11,713 nt of DNA from Chitinispirillales bacterium (GTDB lineage Bacteria > Fibrobacterota > Chitinivibrionia > Chitinivibrionales > Chitinispirillaceae), in NCBI GenBank assembly GCA_031254445.1, contig JAIRUL010000173.1, positions 1 through 11,713 on the forward strand, given 5' to 3'. The position numbers and the translations under genes were made by a program. Position 1 is the stretch's first letter; every line of letters starts with the position of its first letter. Below are positions 1 to 6,621 of this stretch, in pieces. Under the pieces are notes generated by a model. That model had not been told where the DNA came from. It did no database searches and saw only the letters and a program-made list of their open reading frames with translations.

Positions 1-842
1 GCCTCATACCGTTCCAACGCCATCGGTTGCCAAAAAAGATAGAAACCCGTTTGTATTATCGCCAGCATAAACACAAATTTACCGGCTGCGGCATAGAGGC
101 CAATCTCTTCGAAAGACGAATAGGCGCGCAGCGCGATCTTATCCATGCTTTGGAATATGTAAGCGATGACGAGAAACGGAACAAGCGGCAGCCCATAATT
201 AAAAATCCGCGCCATCTCGACACTATCAAAGATTTTCACCTGCGAGCGCCGCATCCAAAAACGTACCTCTAATAAAACGGATATCGCTATCGATACAAAC
301 AATGACACCGCAGTCCCCCAAACAATAGCGTGAAATGACGACGATACGTACCTCGCGTAGACGATCACAACGGTAACGTACACAATCATTCCTACGATTT
401 GCGTTATAGATAGGGCGTTGCCCCTCATGTTCATCCTCAGGACGCTTGCCGCAAAGCGGTAGACCACAGACATAAGCAGGCATAGCGCTAAAATCAGCGT
501 TGCGGAAAAATCCTCCCCCTCAAAGAGCATAGCGGACACATGCCGCCAAAACGGCAGTAGGCAGCATATAATAAGAAGCGTCATGCAAAACGCGAAAAAA
601 AAGCACTGCCTAGCAAGCCCCGATCTCTGCGCCGGATCCTTTCTCTCGTGAAACATCCTTATAAAACTCTGATCTAACCCTAAGAGCCCGACTTGGTAAA
701 TGAGGTTCAGCACAACGGTAAACATAGACGACTTTCCGAACTCTTCGGGGATAACAAGCAGCGTGACTACCGGGGTAGAAAAAAACGATATCGCTGCGGC
801 GCACAAGCTTCCGTAGGAGAATATCAAGAACTTTTTTATCAT
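1..842 (-). CDS. Wzx-type oligosaccharide flippase, partial (C-terminus beyond left edge)
   Basis: This reading frame is open from an ATG at 840-842 through position 1, giving 280 codons with no stop, so the gene is truncated by the window edge. Residues 4-30 form a first hydrophobic segment ending in a T-P-x-V-T type motif, followed by PEEFGKSSM (residues 32-40). This is the usual N-terminus of polysaccharide flippases of the MATE/MOP superfamily. Further hydrophobic spans lie near 44-60, 79-98, 113-133, 145-163, 170-192, 215-230 and 253-271. The segment with NYGLPLVP (215-222), DKIAL (234-238) and EEIGLYAAAGKF (245-256) matches the conserved middle of Wzx proteins. The family moves undecaprenyl-linked oligosaccharides across the inner membrane. 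The start lies 38 nt past the upstream glycosyltransferase stop and has only a weak AAAGAG ribosome site. Substrate cannot be told from sequence, and a teichoic or exopolysaccharide transporter of the same superfamily is possible. Confidence 0.85.
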   Translation of the reverse strand, partial: MIKKFLIFSYGSLCAAAISFFSTPVVTLLVIPEEFGKSSMFTVVLNLIYQVGLLGLDQSFIRMFHERKDPAQRSGLARQCFFFAFCMTLLIICCLLPFWRHVSAMLFEGEDFSATLILALCLLMSVVYRFAASVLRMNMRGNALSITQIVGMIVYVTVVIVYARYVSSSFHAIVWGTAVSLFVSIAISVLLEVRFWMRRSQVKIFDSVEMARIFNYGLPLVPFLVIAYIFQSMDKIALRAYSSFEEIGLYAAAGKFVFMLAIIQTGFYLFWQPMALERYE

Positions 843-880
843 CCGGCCGCGCTCTTTGGTAAAGTATGTATCGGCATGAT

Positions 881-1852
881 TTACTTGACGGAGTCAGAAC
901 TTATTTCCGGCGGTTCGAAATTGACCCGCTCCTCCTCTATCACAAGCGGCCTATTCATAAGCCTGAGCCGTGTATTTATGGCTATTATGTATTCGCCGAT
1001 GAAGCCGATAAAAAACAGCTGCACAGAACCGAGAAAGAATACGCCGATAACCATCGGAGCCATCCCAACGGAAAAATAGTCCCAATAGAGCAACTTATAG
1101 ACTAAGTACGCCATGGACACGAGAAACGTAATGCCGCCCGTAATGAAGCCAACGATTGTGGCGAGCCTGAGTCCGGCTTTTGTGTAGGAGGTGAAGCTGA
1201 GCATCGCCAAATCGTAGAGCGCATACCAGCTGTATTTGGTTTTCCCAGCCTTTCTTTTCTGTTGCTCGTAGCATACTTCTTTCCTATGGCAACCCAGTTC
1301 GGCGACAATGCCGCGCAAAAACGGGGTCGGATCGCGCAAACCCTTTAATATCTCTATAAACGACCGGTCGTAGAGCCCAAAACCGGTGAAATGCTCAATC
1401 TGCTCGACCTCCGACATCTTCTTGATAACCTTGTAATAGCAGGTACGCAGGAGGCGCATGAGTTTGTTTTCGCGGCTCTTGGTCTTGATGCACGATACGA
1501 TCTTGTGCCCCGCTTCCCACTCCCTCACAAGCGTGGGGATAAGTTCGGGCGGATCTTGGAAATCGGCGCTAAAGAGGATAACGCAATCGCCCGATGTCTG
1601 GCACATGCCATAGTAGAGCGAGTTGGAGTGCCCAAAATTTTTCGCGTTGAAGATGGCCTTTACCTTTTTATTCTTCCCGCAAATCTCCCGCAAGAGCGGC
1701 TTTGTGTTGTCGGCGGAGCTGTTGTCGATAAAAACAATCTCGTAACCGTAAGACGATAGCTCCCCCTCAAAAATTTTGACGAGCTCGTCCGTGAGAGGGA
1801 CGACGTTCTCATCTTCATTAAAGCATGGTACAAGTACGCTTATCTTCTTCAC
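881..1852 (-). CDS. GtrB/DPM1-like family 2 glycosyltransferase with two C-terminal membrane helices
   Basis: The 323-residue protein opens with KKISVLVPCFNEDENV (residues 2-17), the GT-A fold start of family 2 glycosyltransferases. IDNSSADNT (42-50) and SADFQDPPELIP (95-106) follow and supply the nucleotide- and metal-binding acidic residues. RKAGKTKYSW (200-209) is typical of the polyisoprenyl-phosphate glycosyltransferase branch (DPM1, GtrB, ArnC). Two hydrophobic spans at about 228-253 and 264-290 anchor the C-terminus in the inner membrane. Enzymes of this branch transfer a sugar from a nucleotide donor to undecaprenyl or dolichyl phosphate on the cytoplasmic face. The gene directly follows a GtrA-family gene, the common partner. 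The start is GTG at 1850-1852, supported by an AAGGAG site 7 nt upstream. The sugar donor is unknown; transfer to a growing glycan rather than to lipid phosphate is an alternative. Confidence 0.9.
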   Translation of the reverse strand: MKKISVLVPCFNEDENVVPLTDELVKIFEGELSSYGYEIVFIDNSSADNTKPLLREICGKNKKVKAIFNAKNFGHSNSLYYGMCQTSGDCVILFSADFQDPPELIPTLVREWEAGHKIVSCIKTKSRENKLMRLLRTCYYKVIKKMSEVEQIEHFTGFGLYDRSFIEILKGLRDPTPFLRGIVAELGCHRKEVCYEQQKRKAGKTKYSWYALYDLAMLSFTSYTKAGLRLATIVGFITGGITFLVSMAYLVYKLLYWDYFSVGMAPMVIGVFFLGSVQLFFIGFIGEYIIAINTRLRLMNRPLVIEEERVNFEPPEISSDSVK

Positions 1853-1859
1853 CTTGGTT

Positions 1860-1865
1860 CTCCTT
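1860..1865 (-). promoter_or_regulatory. Strong ribosome binding site that fixes a GTG start
   Basis: AAGGAG on the minus strand lies 7 nt before the GTG at 1850-1852 and begins just after the TAG stop of the GtrA-like gene (1867-1869). It is the best Shine-Dalgarno match in the polysaccharide cluster. It makes the GTG start of the glycosyltransferase convincing although no ATG is present. Confidence 0.7.
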
Positions 1866-1866
1866 A

Positions 1867-2289
1867 CTAGTTACGCCTTACCGCTTTGAACACCCACCGC
1901 TTATTTAAAATATAATTCAATGGAACTGTTATAGGCAACACGAAAAGCAGCGCGGCGTATTCCAGCATCTTTAAGATATCTACATAAACGTACAATAGAA
2001 TATTTTGCACGATAAGCCCTGTAAAGGCATAGACCGCGTAAGTCTTTATAAGTGAACGTGTTATACTGCGCTCGCCAGTATCGTCTTTGAAGACGTATTT
2101 GTGGTTCCACAAAAAAGAGTTCAAAATGCCGACAGCAAAGGAGGCGACGCTTGCGGCGATGTAGTAAACGCCGAGATACACAAGCGCTGAATAAACGAAA
2201 TAGACAACCGCCGTATTGGAAAGGCCGACAAGGCCAAACTTGAAGAATTGAAGCAAGTTGCCGCGAATGTGTTTATCCTCTAAAATCAT
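1867..2289 (-). CDS. GtrA-family small membrane protein
   Basis: This is a 140-residue, four-helix membrane protein. FFKFGLVGLSNTAVVYFV near the N-terminus, NSFLWNHKYVFK after the second helix, and LNYILNKRWVFK at the C-terminus are the recurring signature of the GtrA (DPMS/GtrA-like) family, whose two halves each end in an N-x-x-x-x-x-(K/R)-x-V-F motif. Family members partner with GtrB-type glycosyltransferases and have been proposed to flip or help use undecaprenyl-phosphate sugars; the exact activity is not settled. The gene next in line, 14 nt on, is a GtrB-like enzyme, which fits. A TTG lies immediately upstream at 2290-2292. I chose the following ATG (2287-2289), which has AAGGG 6 nt before it. 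The length is normal for the family. Confidence 0.88.
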   Translation of the reverse strand: MILEDKHIRGNLLQFFKFGLVGLSNTAVVYFVYSALVYLGVYYIAASVASFAVGILNSFLWNHKYVFKDDTGERSITRSLIKTYAVYAFTGLIVQNILLYVYVDILKMLEYAALLFVLPITVPLNYILNKRWVFKAVRRN

Positions 2290-2372
2290 CAATTGCCCTT
2301 TTTGCTAGTCCGCCCGATACCTACGAAAACACCATTAACGCTATAGGCATATCCGCCGATATCAACCGTTGC
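2290..2372. other. 83-bp spacer between the SDR gene and the gtrA-like gene
   Basis: This is the longest gap inside the polysaccharide cluster. Minus-strand reading shows only a small ATATC-GGCG-GATAT inverted repeat and then the AAGGG ribosome site of the next gene. No T-run follows the repeat, so a terminator is not supported. No convincing promoter or small gene was seen. Confidence 0.5.
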
Positions 2373-3287
2373 CTATTGAGCCTCGCTCCGAATGCCCTCC
2401 ACCACCTTTCTTACCCCGTCCTCGAACGAAACCTCGGGCTTCCAGCCGGTGTCGCCGGCAAGTTCGGAGATATCGGCGCAAAGGTGCATGGGCTGATGCC
2501 GGTAATACCCCCTTTTGCCGAATTGCAGCGCGCCGTCCGGATTAACAATGCCCCTAAGCGCCTCAAGGTACTCAAAGAGCCGGCGCGGTTTTCCCGAACC
2601 AAGCGGGTACGCTTTGCCGGCTACGCCGCTCTTCCCCACCGCAAGAAACGCCTTCGCGGCATCATCGCAGTAGAGGTAATCCCAAATCTGTTCGCATTTC
2701 GTAACCTCCGGCGAACGGCCCGCCAAAAGTTCTCTAACCGCGTACACTATAAGCATATTCGCCCTGTCTTGAGGACCGAAGATACTAAGCAGCCTTATCC
2801 AGTTATGCCGTATGCCAAGCTGTTCGCAGAGCAATGCGCTCAGCTTGCCGGCGGCGTACTTTGCCACGCCGTAGCCGCTCTGCGGATTTGCCGGAGTATC
2901 CGGCCTAAGCGGCTCGTTTACAATCCCGTATTCCGCCTGCGACCCCGCGCCCACAAACACAGAGCAGCCAACACGATGAGCAAGATAGGCGGCCGAAAGC
3001 GTACCGCGTATATTCCTTTCCTGTGTGTCAACATCGTTGTGCGCAACGCTTGCCGTTTCTCCCCAAGCTACGTGGTAAAACTCATCATACCTTTCCTCTA
3101 TTTCGAGGCTGGCGTAATCGTCCAAATCGGCGCGCGCAACCGTTACCCTTTCCGACTTTGGAATATTGCCCATTCTTGCCGAATCATTTCTAACGATGCA
3201 GAGAACCTCGCTACCCTGCGCTAGCGCGCACCTTACAATGGATGCCCCGATCATGCTCGTAGCGCCGTTTACTACAATCCTTCTCAT
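2373..3287 (-). CDS. Extended-SDR NAD-dependent epimerase/dehydratase, probable nucleotide-sugar reductase or epimerase
   Basis: The 304-residue protein starts with a Rossmann nucleotide-binding strand and GATSMIG (residues 8-14). The extended-SDR catalytic pair follows as Y139-x-x-x-K143 within SGYGVAKYAAGKL, and C-terminal features include GWKPEVSFEDG (281-291), the usual substrate-domain end of sugar-nucleotide SDRs. GAGSQAEYG (113-121) occupies the position of the catalytic Ser/Thr strand. The middle glycine of the classical G-x-x-G-x-x-G is serine (S11). The frame opens 20 codons earlier inside the methyltransferase gene. I chose the ATG at 3285-3287 because AAGAGG stands 8 nt before it and the Rossmann strand begins right after. 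The CDP-sugar context suggests it reduces or epimerises the 4-keto-6-deoxy sugar made by RfbG, in the manner of abequose or paratose synthases. The specific product cannot be read from sequence. Confidence 0.85.
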   Translation of the reverse strand: MRRIVVNGATSMIGASIVRCALAQGSEVLCIVRNDSARMGNIPKSERVTVARADLDDYASLEIEERYDEFYHVAWGETASVAHNDVDTQERNIRGTLSAAYLAHRVGCSVFVGAGSQAEYGIVNEPLRPDTPANPQSGYGVAKYAAGKLSALLCEQLGIRHNWIRLLSIFGPQDRANMLIVYAVRELLAGRSPEVTKCEQIWDYLYCDDAAKAFLAVGKSGVAGKAYPLGSGKPRRLFEYLEALRGIVNPDGALQFGKRGYYRHQPMHLCADISELAGDTGWKPEVSFEDGVRKVVEGIRSEAQ

Positions 3288-3300
3288 AGGTATAGCCTCT

Positions 3301-4020
3301 TCACTGCTTTCTAGCGTACACGCAATATTGCATGCCGAGCGGCACAAACCATAGTATGCGTTCCATCGCCGTAAACAGCGCGTTGCGCCACGGCGAAAAG
3401 TATGTATACCTAAGTTTTACGCTATCGCGATCCGCCCGTATCTTTTTGTTTTTTGTCGATGTTCCGCAAAACCTGTTCCTCACAAGCCGCTTGCAATACA
3501 ACGCGCCAAGCATCGTGGCCTCTTCGTCTACCTTTGACCCCTTAACTACTTTTGCCGTCACCGGGTTTTTCATATTGTGCTCAAAGATTGCCAAATACCC
3601 CCCTATCGGCATAATTGAATACAATCCGTTTATCCACGCCTCATGCTCGGCTGGCGGAATATGGTGGAAGACGGTGCTGGCGAACACGGCGTCGACCTTA
3701 TCCTTATATATGTTCAAATCTTTCGGCGCGGCTATCGTTTCAAACTCGCAGTATTGATGATTGCCGGCCGCTACTTTTATCGATTCCGGCGACACGTCGC
3801 AACCAAACAGTTTTGCGTCCGGAAAAAATTTTTTCAGCCACGGCGCATTTGAGCCAACGCCGCAGCCAAAATCGAGTATCCCGCCCGGCGGATTCGGCAA
3901 GATGTATTTAAGATACTGCGCCTTGTATAAAAAAGCCGTATCCCTGTATTTCCCGAAGCGGCCAAGATCCTTTACGATCTCGCTATTGTAACTTGAAGCG
4001 AATTTGTCAAACTCCGCCAA
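3301..4020 (-). CDS. Class I SAM-dependent methyltransferase of the polysaccharide cluster
   Basis: The 239-residue protein shows the SAM-binding motif I ILDFGCGVGSN (residues 48-58), an acidic post-motif region FGCDVSPES (72-80), and ASTVFHHIP (114-122) in the motif IV region. IFEHNMKNPVTAKVV (145-159) resembles the E-H-N-x-x-N-P-x-T element common in small methyltransferases of O-antigen and sugar clusters. The C-terminal part is basic and ends in a hydrophobic segment. It probably methylates the CDP-sugar intermediate or the finished glycan; C- and O-methylation cannot be told apart here. The start is a TTG at 4018-4020 overlapping the end of rfbG by 14 nt, supported by AGGGG 6 nt upstream. 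This suggests translational coupling to rfbG. The stop lies 13 nt before the SDR start. Confidence 0.85.
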   Translation of the reverse strand: MAEFDKFASSYNSEIVKDLGRFGKYRDTAFLYKAQYLKYILPNPPGGILDFGCGVGSNAPWLKKFFPDAKLFGCDVSPESIKVAAGNHQYCEFETIAAPKDLNIYKDKVDAVFASTVFHHIPPAEHEAWINGLYSIMPIGGYLAIFEHNMKNPVTAKVVKGSKVDEEATMLGALYCKRLVRNRFCGTSTKNKKIRADRDSVKLRYTYFSPWRNALFTAMERILWFVPLGMQYCVYARKQ

Positions 4021-5062
4021 AATATTCCCCTATCTGCCTATCGACGCAAGCAATCCTCTCTTCATCGGTACCGGCTTTCGCGAACTCCACAACCTTCTCG
4101 ACCGCAGTCTTTATGCCCCACATGGGCTTCCACCCAAGCACGGCCTTTGATTTCGAGATGTCTAGCTTCAAAAAATTCGCCTCGTGCGGACCGCCGCCGC
4201 CCTCCGCGCGCCACGACGCGCCTTTGCCCCAAGCGGCGCAGAATAGATCGACAAGTTCCCCGTTTGTAACGCAAGAGCCGTCATCCGGCCCAAAATTATA
4301 CGCCCCCTCAAGCGACCTATCCTCATACTGCATTTTCGCAAGGAGCAGATACCCATATAGGCACTCAAGCACATGCTGATACGGCCTTGTCGACTGCGGA
4401 TTTCTTATCGCTATCTCCCTCCCCGAAGTAGCCGCCCTCACGCAGTCGGGGATGATCCTATCTTTCGCGTAGTCGCCGCCGCCTATCACGTTGCCGGAGC
4501 GCGCGGTAGATACCGCGGGGGCGTCTTTACCGCCGGCGCCGCTGAAAAACGACTGCCTGTAGCTATACGTTACAAGCTCGCTGCATGACTTGCTGTTTGA
4601 ATACGGATCGTACCCGCAAAGATTTTCATCCTCCCTATATCCTATAGCCCGTTCCTTATTTTCGTAAACCTTGTCGGTAGTAACGTTGACAAATGACTTT
4701 ACCGTGGGGGACGCGCGCACCGCCTCAAGGATGTTCACGGTCCCCATAACGTTGGTTTGATATGTATAGCGCGGGTATTCGTAGGACTCCCGCACGAGCG
4801 GCTGCGCGGCCATATGAACGACGATATCGGGCTTATGAAGCGCGGCCACCCATTGAAAGCTGTCCGTCCTTATATCGCTTACGCAATGATATACGCCCTT
4901 GGCAATCCCAATCTGGCTAAAAAGCGACGGCGACGTATTCGGTTCAAGCGCCGATCCAATCACTTTAGCCCCGGCCTTCTTAAGCACGCGGCAAAGCCAA
5001 GACCCCTTGAAGCCGGTGTGGCCGGTTATAAAGACCGTTTTGTTTTTATAAAAATCCAACAT
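4007..5062 (-). CDS. rfbG: CDP-glucose 4,6-dehydratase
   Basis: RfbG converts CDP-D-glucose to CDP-4-keto-6-deoxy-D-glucose with bound NAD+, the entry to CDP-linked deoxysugars in O-antigen synthesis. The 351-residue protein carries GHTGFKGSWL (residues 14-23), whose G-F-K-G variant is typical of this dehydratase. It also has HMAAQPLVRESY (83-94), TTDKVYENKE (128-137), the catalytic Y154-x-x-x-K158 in YDPYSNSK, ARSGNVIGGGDYAKDRIIPD (187-206) and RPYQHVLE (226-233). All are diagnostic of the CDP-glucose 4,6-dehydratase branch rather than RmlB. Length is usual for the family. I chose the ATG at 5060-5062; a TTG directly before it is possible. The gene follows rfbF with a 16-nt gap containing AAGGGCG, and overlaps the next gene by 14 nt. 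Confidence 0.96.
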   Translation of the reverse strand: MLDFYKNKTVFITGHTGFKGSWLCRVLKKAGAKVIGSALEPNTSPSLFSQIGIAKGVYHCVSDIRTDSFQWVAALHKPDIVVHMAAQPLVRESYEYPRYTYQTNVMGTVNILEAVRASPTVKSFVNVTTDKVYENKERAIGYREDENLCGYDPYSNSKSCSELVTYSYRQSFFSGAGGKDAPAVSTARSGNVIGGGDYAKDRIIPDCVRAATSGREIAIRNPQSTRPYQHVLECLYGYLLLAKMQYEDRSLEGAYNFGPDDGSCVTNGELVDLFCAAWGKGASWRAEGGGGPHEANFLKLDISKSKAVLGWKPMWGIKTAVEKVVEFAKAGTDEERIACVDRQIGEYFGGV

Positions 5063-5078
5063 CAAATCATTCGCCCTT

Positions 5079-5861
5079 TCACCGCTTCTCCCATAGCGCC
5101 CACGGCGCGACCCCCTTAACCCACATCCCCGTCAACTCGTTCTTATCGTGCAATGTGTCCATCGGGCGCCAAAAACCGCCGTGCTTATGCGCGTTCAGCT
5201 GTCCATCCTCCACAAGGCGCTCAAACGGCCCGCGCTCCAAGACCGTCGCGTCGCCATCCGTCAAATAGCCAAAAATCGCCGGTTCCATCACAAAAAAACC
5301 GCCGTTTATCCACACGCCGGCACTATCCTGCTTTTCGCAAAACGATTTGACAACCCCGTCGCCGCTTATGGTTATGGTGCCAAAGCGCCCCGTGGGCCTG
5401 ACCGCGGTAAGCGTTACGGCCTTCCCAGCCGCCTCGTGGCTGCGAACGACCTCGTTTATATCCACATCGCTCACCCCGTCGCCGTAAGTCAAAAGGAACC
5501 TCTCGCCGCCCAAAAGCTCGCGCGCCCGCAGGAGCCGGCCGCCGGTCATCGTGTCGGCGCCCGTGTAAAGCATAGTCACGCGCCAAGGCTCGGCGCGGAC
5601 GTTGCTGTACTCAACGGAGTTGTTCGCCATGTCGACAGTGACGTCGGAATAGCGCGCGTAGTAGTTTATGAAAAAATCTTTTATTACATGCGACTTGTAG
5701 CCCGTGAGTATTACAAATTCGTTGAAGCCGTAGTGCGAGTATATCTTCATAATGTGCCAAAGTATGGGCTTCCCGCCTATTTCGACCATAGGCTTAGGGC
5801 GCAGCTCTGTCTCTTCGGAGAGGCGGGTGCCTAAACCGCCGGCTAGGATTGCGACTTTCAT
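5079..5861 (-). CDS. rfbF: Glucose-1-phosphate cytidylyltransferase
   Basis: RfbF makes CDP-glucose from CTP and glucose-1-phosphate and feeds RfbG, encoded immediately downstream. The 260-residue product begins with KVAILAGGLGTRLSEET (residues 2-18), the nucleotidyltransferase signature in the cytidylyltransferase form. It continues with RPKPMVEIGGKPILWHIM (21-38), LTYGDGVSDVDI (124-135) for metal and sugar-phosphate binding, TAVRPTGRFG (152-161), GVWINGGFFVMEP (182-194) and GGFWRPMDTLHDK (228-240). The G-F-W-x-x-M-D-T motif near the C-terminus is a hallmark of RfbF. The ATG follows a GGAGG with a rather long 12-nt spacing. As first gene after the repeat-bearing spacer it may open a separate transcript, though no clear promoter was found. 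Confidence 0.96.
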   Translation of the reverse strand: MKVAILAGGLGTRLSEETELRPKPMVEIGGKPILWHIMKIYSHYGFNEFVILTGYKSHVIKDFFINYYARYSDVTVDMANNSVEYSNVRAEPWRVTMLYTGADTMTGGRLLRARELLGGERFLLTYGDGVSDVDINEVVRSHEAAGKAVTLTAVRPTGRFGTITISGDGVVKSFCEKQDSAGVWINGGFFVMEPAIFGYLTDGDATVLERGPFERLVEDGQLNAHKHGGFWRPMDTLHDKNELTGMWVKGVAPWALWEKR

Positions 5862-5880
5862 TTTATGTTTTAGCCTCCAA

Positions 5881-5914
5881 AATCTTTTAATCTTTTAAAT
5901 TCTTTAAATCTTTT
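5881..5914. repeat. A/T-rich short tandem repeat (AATCTTTT-like, about four copies)
   Basis: On the plus strand AATCTTTT occurs twice back to back (5881-5896), followed by two degenerate units AAATTCTTT and AAATCTTTT (5897-5914). The tract lies just upstream of the rfbF ribosome site. It could supply an A/T-rich promoter or UP-like region, or be a slippage-prone spacer. No copy lies in a coding region. Confidence 0.6.
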
Positions 5915-5920
5915 TCAGAC

Positions 5921-5935
5921 GAAGCCTACGGCTTC
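5921..5935. other. Small perfect hairpin in the tmk-rfbF spacer
   Basis: GAAGCC and GGCTTC form a 6-bp inverted repeat with a 3-nt loop. Neither strand shows a clear T-run immediately after it, so a classical intrinsic terminator is not supported. It sits between the A/T repeat and a second hairpin. Confidence 0.5.
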
Positions 5936-5940
5936 ATAAC

Positions 5941-5962
5941 GTGTGGCGCAGAGCCGCCACAC
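5941..5962. other. Perfect 8-bp GC-rich hairpin, possible attenuator or processing site after tmk
   Basis: GTGTGGCG (5941-5948) and CGCCACAC (5955-5962) are exact reverse complements around a 6-nt loop. It is the strongest hairpin I saw in the window and lies about 30 nt past the tmk stop on the transcribed strand. No U-tract follows directly in the minus-strand RNA, so it is at best a weak or factor-dependent terminator. An RNA stabiliser at the end of the secA-tmk message is equally possible. Confidence 0.5.
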
Positions 5963-5994
5963 AAAGCCAAAGTCTTAAAGTCAAAGTCAAAGTC
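5963..5994. repeat. Hexamer tandem repeat AAAGTC running into the tmk stop codon
   Basis: Plus-strand units are AAAGCC (5963-5968), AAAGTC (5969-5974), a TT interruption, then three contiguous AAAGTC units (5977-5994). On the coding strand this reads GACTTT, and the first unit overlaps the TGA stop of tmk (5993-5995). A change in copy number would leave the tmk product unchanged. Function unknown. Confidence 0.7.
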
Positions 5995-6619
5995 AACTGC
6001 AATACTGCTCAATCACACCCAATATCTCTCCAGTCAACACATCCATATCCCTCGCCCCATCCAACAACTTTATTTTTTGCGGATTCTTTTCGGCCGCTTC
6101 TAGGTATCCTTTTCTTACGCGCTCAAAAAATTGTACCCCGGCGCTCTCCATTCTATCCTTACCCTTACCGATTTGGTTTAGGCGCTCTTGCGATAGCGTT
6201 ACGGGAATATCGAATACAAACGTTATATCCGGCGATATCCCTCCCGTCGCGAAAGCGTTGACATCGCGCAATACATCAATATCCAAACCTCTGCCGTGGC
6301 CCTGATACGCGAACGTCGCTTGCTCGAAACGGTCGCAAAGAACGGTTTCGCCCCTGTCAATCGCCGGTTTGACGACCTCGCGGACGTGCTGGGCGCGGGC
6401 GGACAAGTAGAGCAGGAGTTCGGTTTCGGGGCGCATTTGCGAGCTGCATGGAGAGATCAAAAGCTCGCGAATCTTTTCGCTTATAGGCGCGCCGCCGGGT
6501 TCCCGGGTAACAACGCACGCGGTTCCGCTCTCCCGCAAGCGCTCGGCGACGCGCGTAAGCTGCGTGCTCTTGCCGCACCCGTCTATCCCCTCAAAGGTAA
6601 AGAAAAATCCGCGAGCCAT
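5993..6619 (-). CDS. tmk: Thymidylate kinase
   Basis: Tmk phosphorylates dTMP to dTDP in the cytoplasm with ATP, an essential step in dTTP supply. The 208-residue protein has the P-loop FEGIDGCGKST (residues 9-19), the dTMP-binding TREPGG (38-43), CDRFEQATFAYQG (95-107) with the D-R-F/Y and Y-Q-G elements, and a LID region RLNQIGKGKDRMES (146-159). Length is normal. The frame extends 7 codons upstream into secA, but I chose the ATG at 6617-6619: the family begins exactly there and GGAG lies 5 nt before it. It begins 2 nt after the secA TAG, so the two are almost surely co-transcribed and translationally coupled. The phenylalanine in D-R-F and the FEQAT in place of a usual Y-x-x-S-x are mild variants. 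Confidence 0.95.
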   Translation of the reverse strand: MARGFFFTFEGIDGCGKSTQLTRVAERLRESGTACVVTREPGGAPISEKIRELLISPCSSQMRPETELLLYLSARAQHVREVVKPAIDRGETVLCDRFEQATFAYQGHGRGLDIDVLRDVNAFATGGISPDITFVFDIPVTLSQERLNQIGKGKDRMESAGVQFFERVRKGYLEAAEKNPQKIKLLDGARDMDVLTGEILGVIEQYCS

Positions 6620-6621
6620 AA

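Noticed and set aside
226..804. Two short minus-strand frames (226-483 and 610-804)
   Set aside because: Both overlap, in another frame, the continuous flippase frame that runs from 842 to the window edge and shows family motifs.
2376..3224. A 282-codon plus-strand open frame opposite the SDR gene
   Set aside because: The minus strand encodes a clear SDR with Rossmann and Tyr-x-x-x-Lys motifs, while the plus frame has no family features.
5148..5834. A 228-codon plus-strand open frame opposite rfbF
   Set aside because: It lies entirely over the rfbF catalytic motifs in the opposite direction and looks like a mirror of that gene's codon bias.
5921..5962. Intrinsic terminator after tmk
   Set aside because: The two hairpins are perfect but neither is followed by a T-run on the transcribed strand, so I list them as hairpins only.
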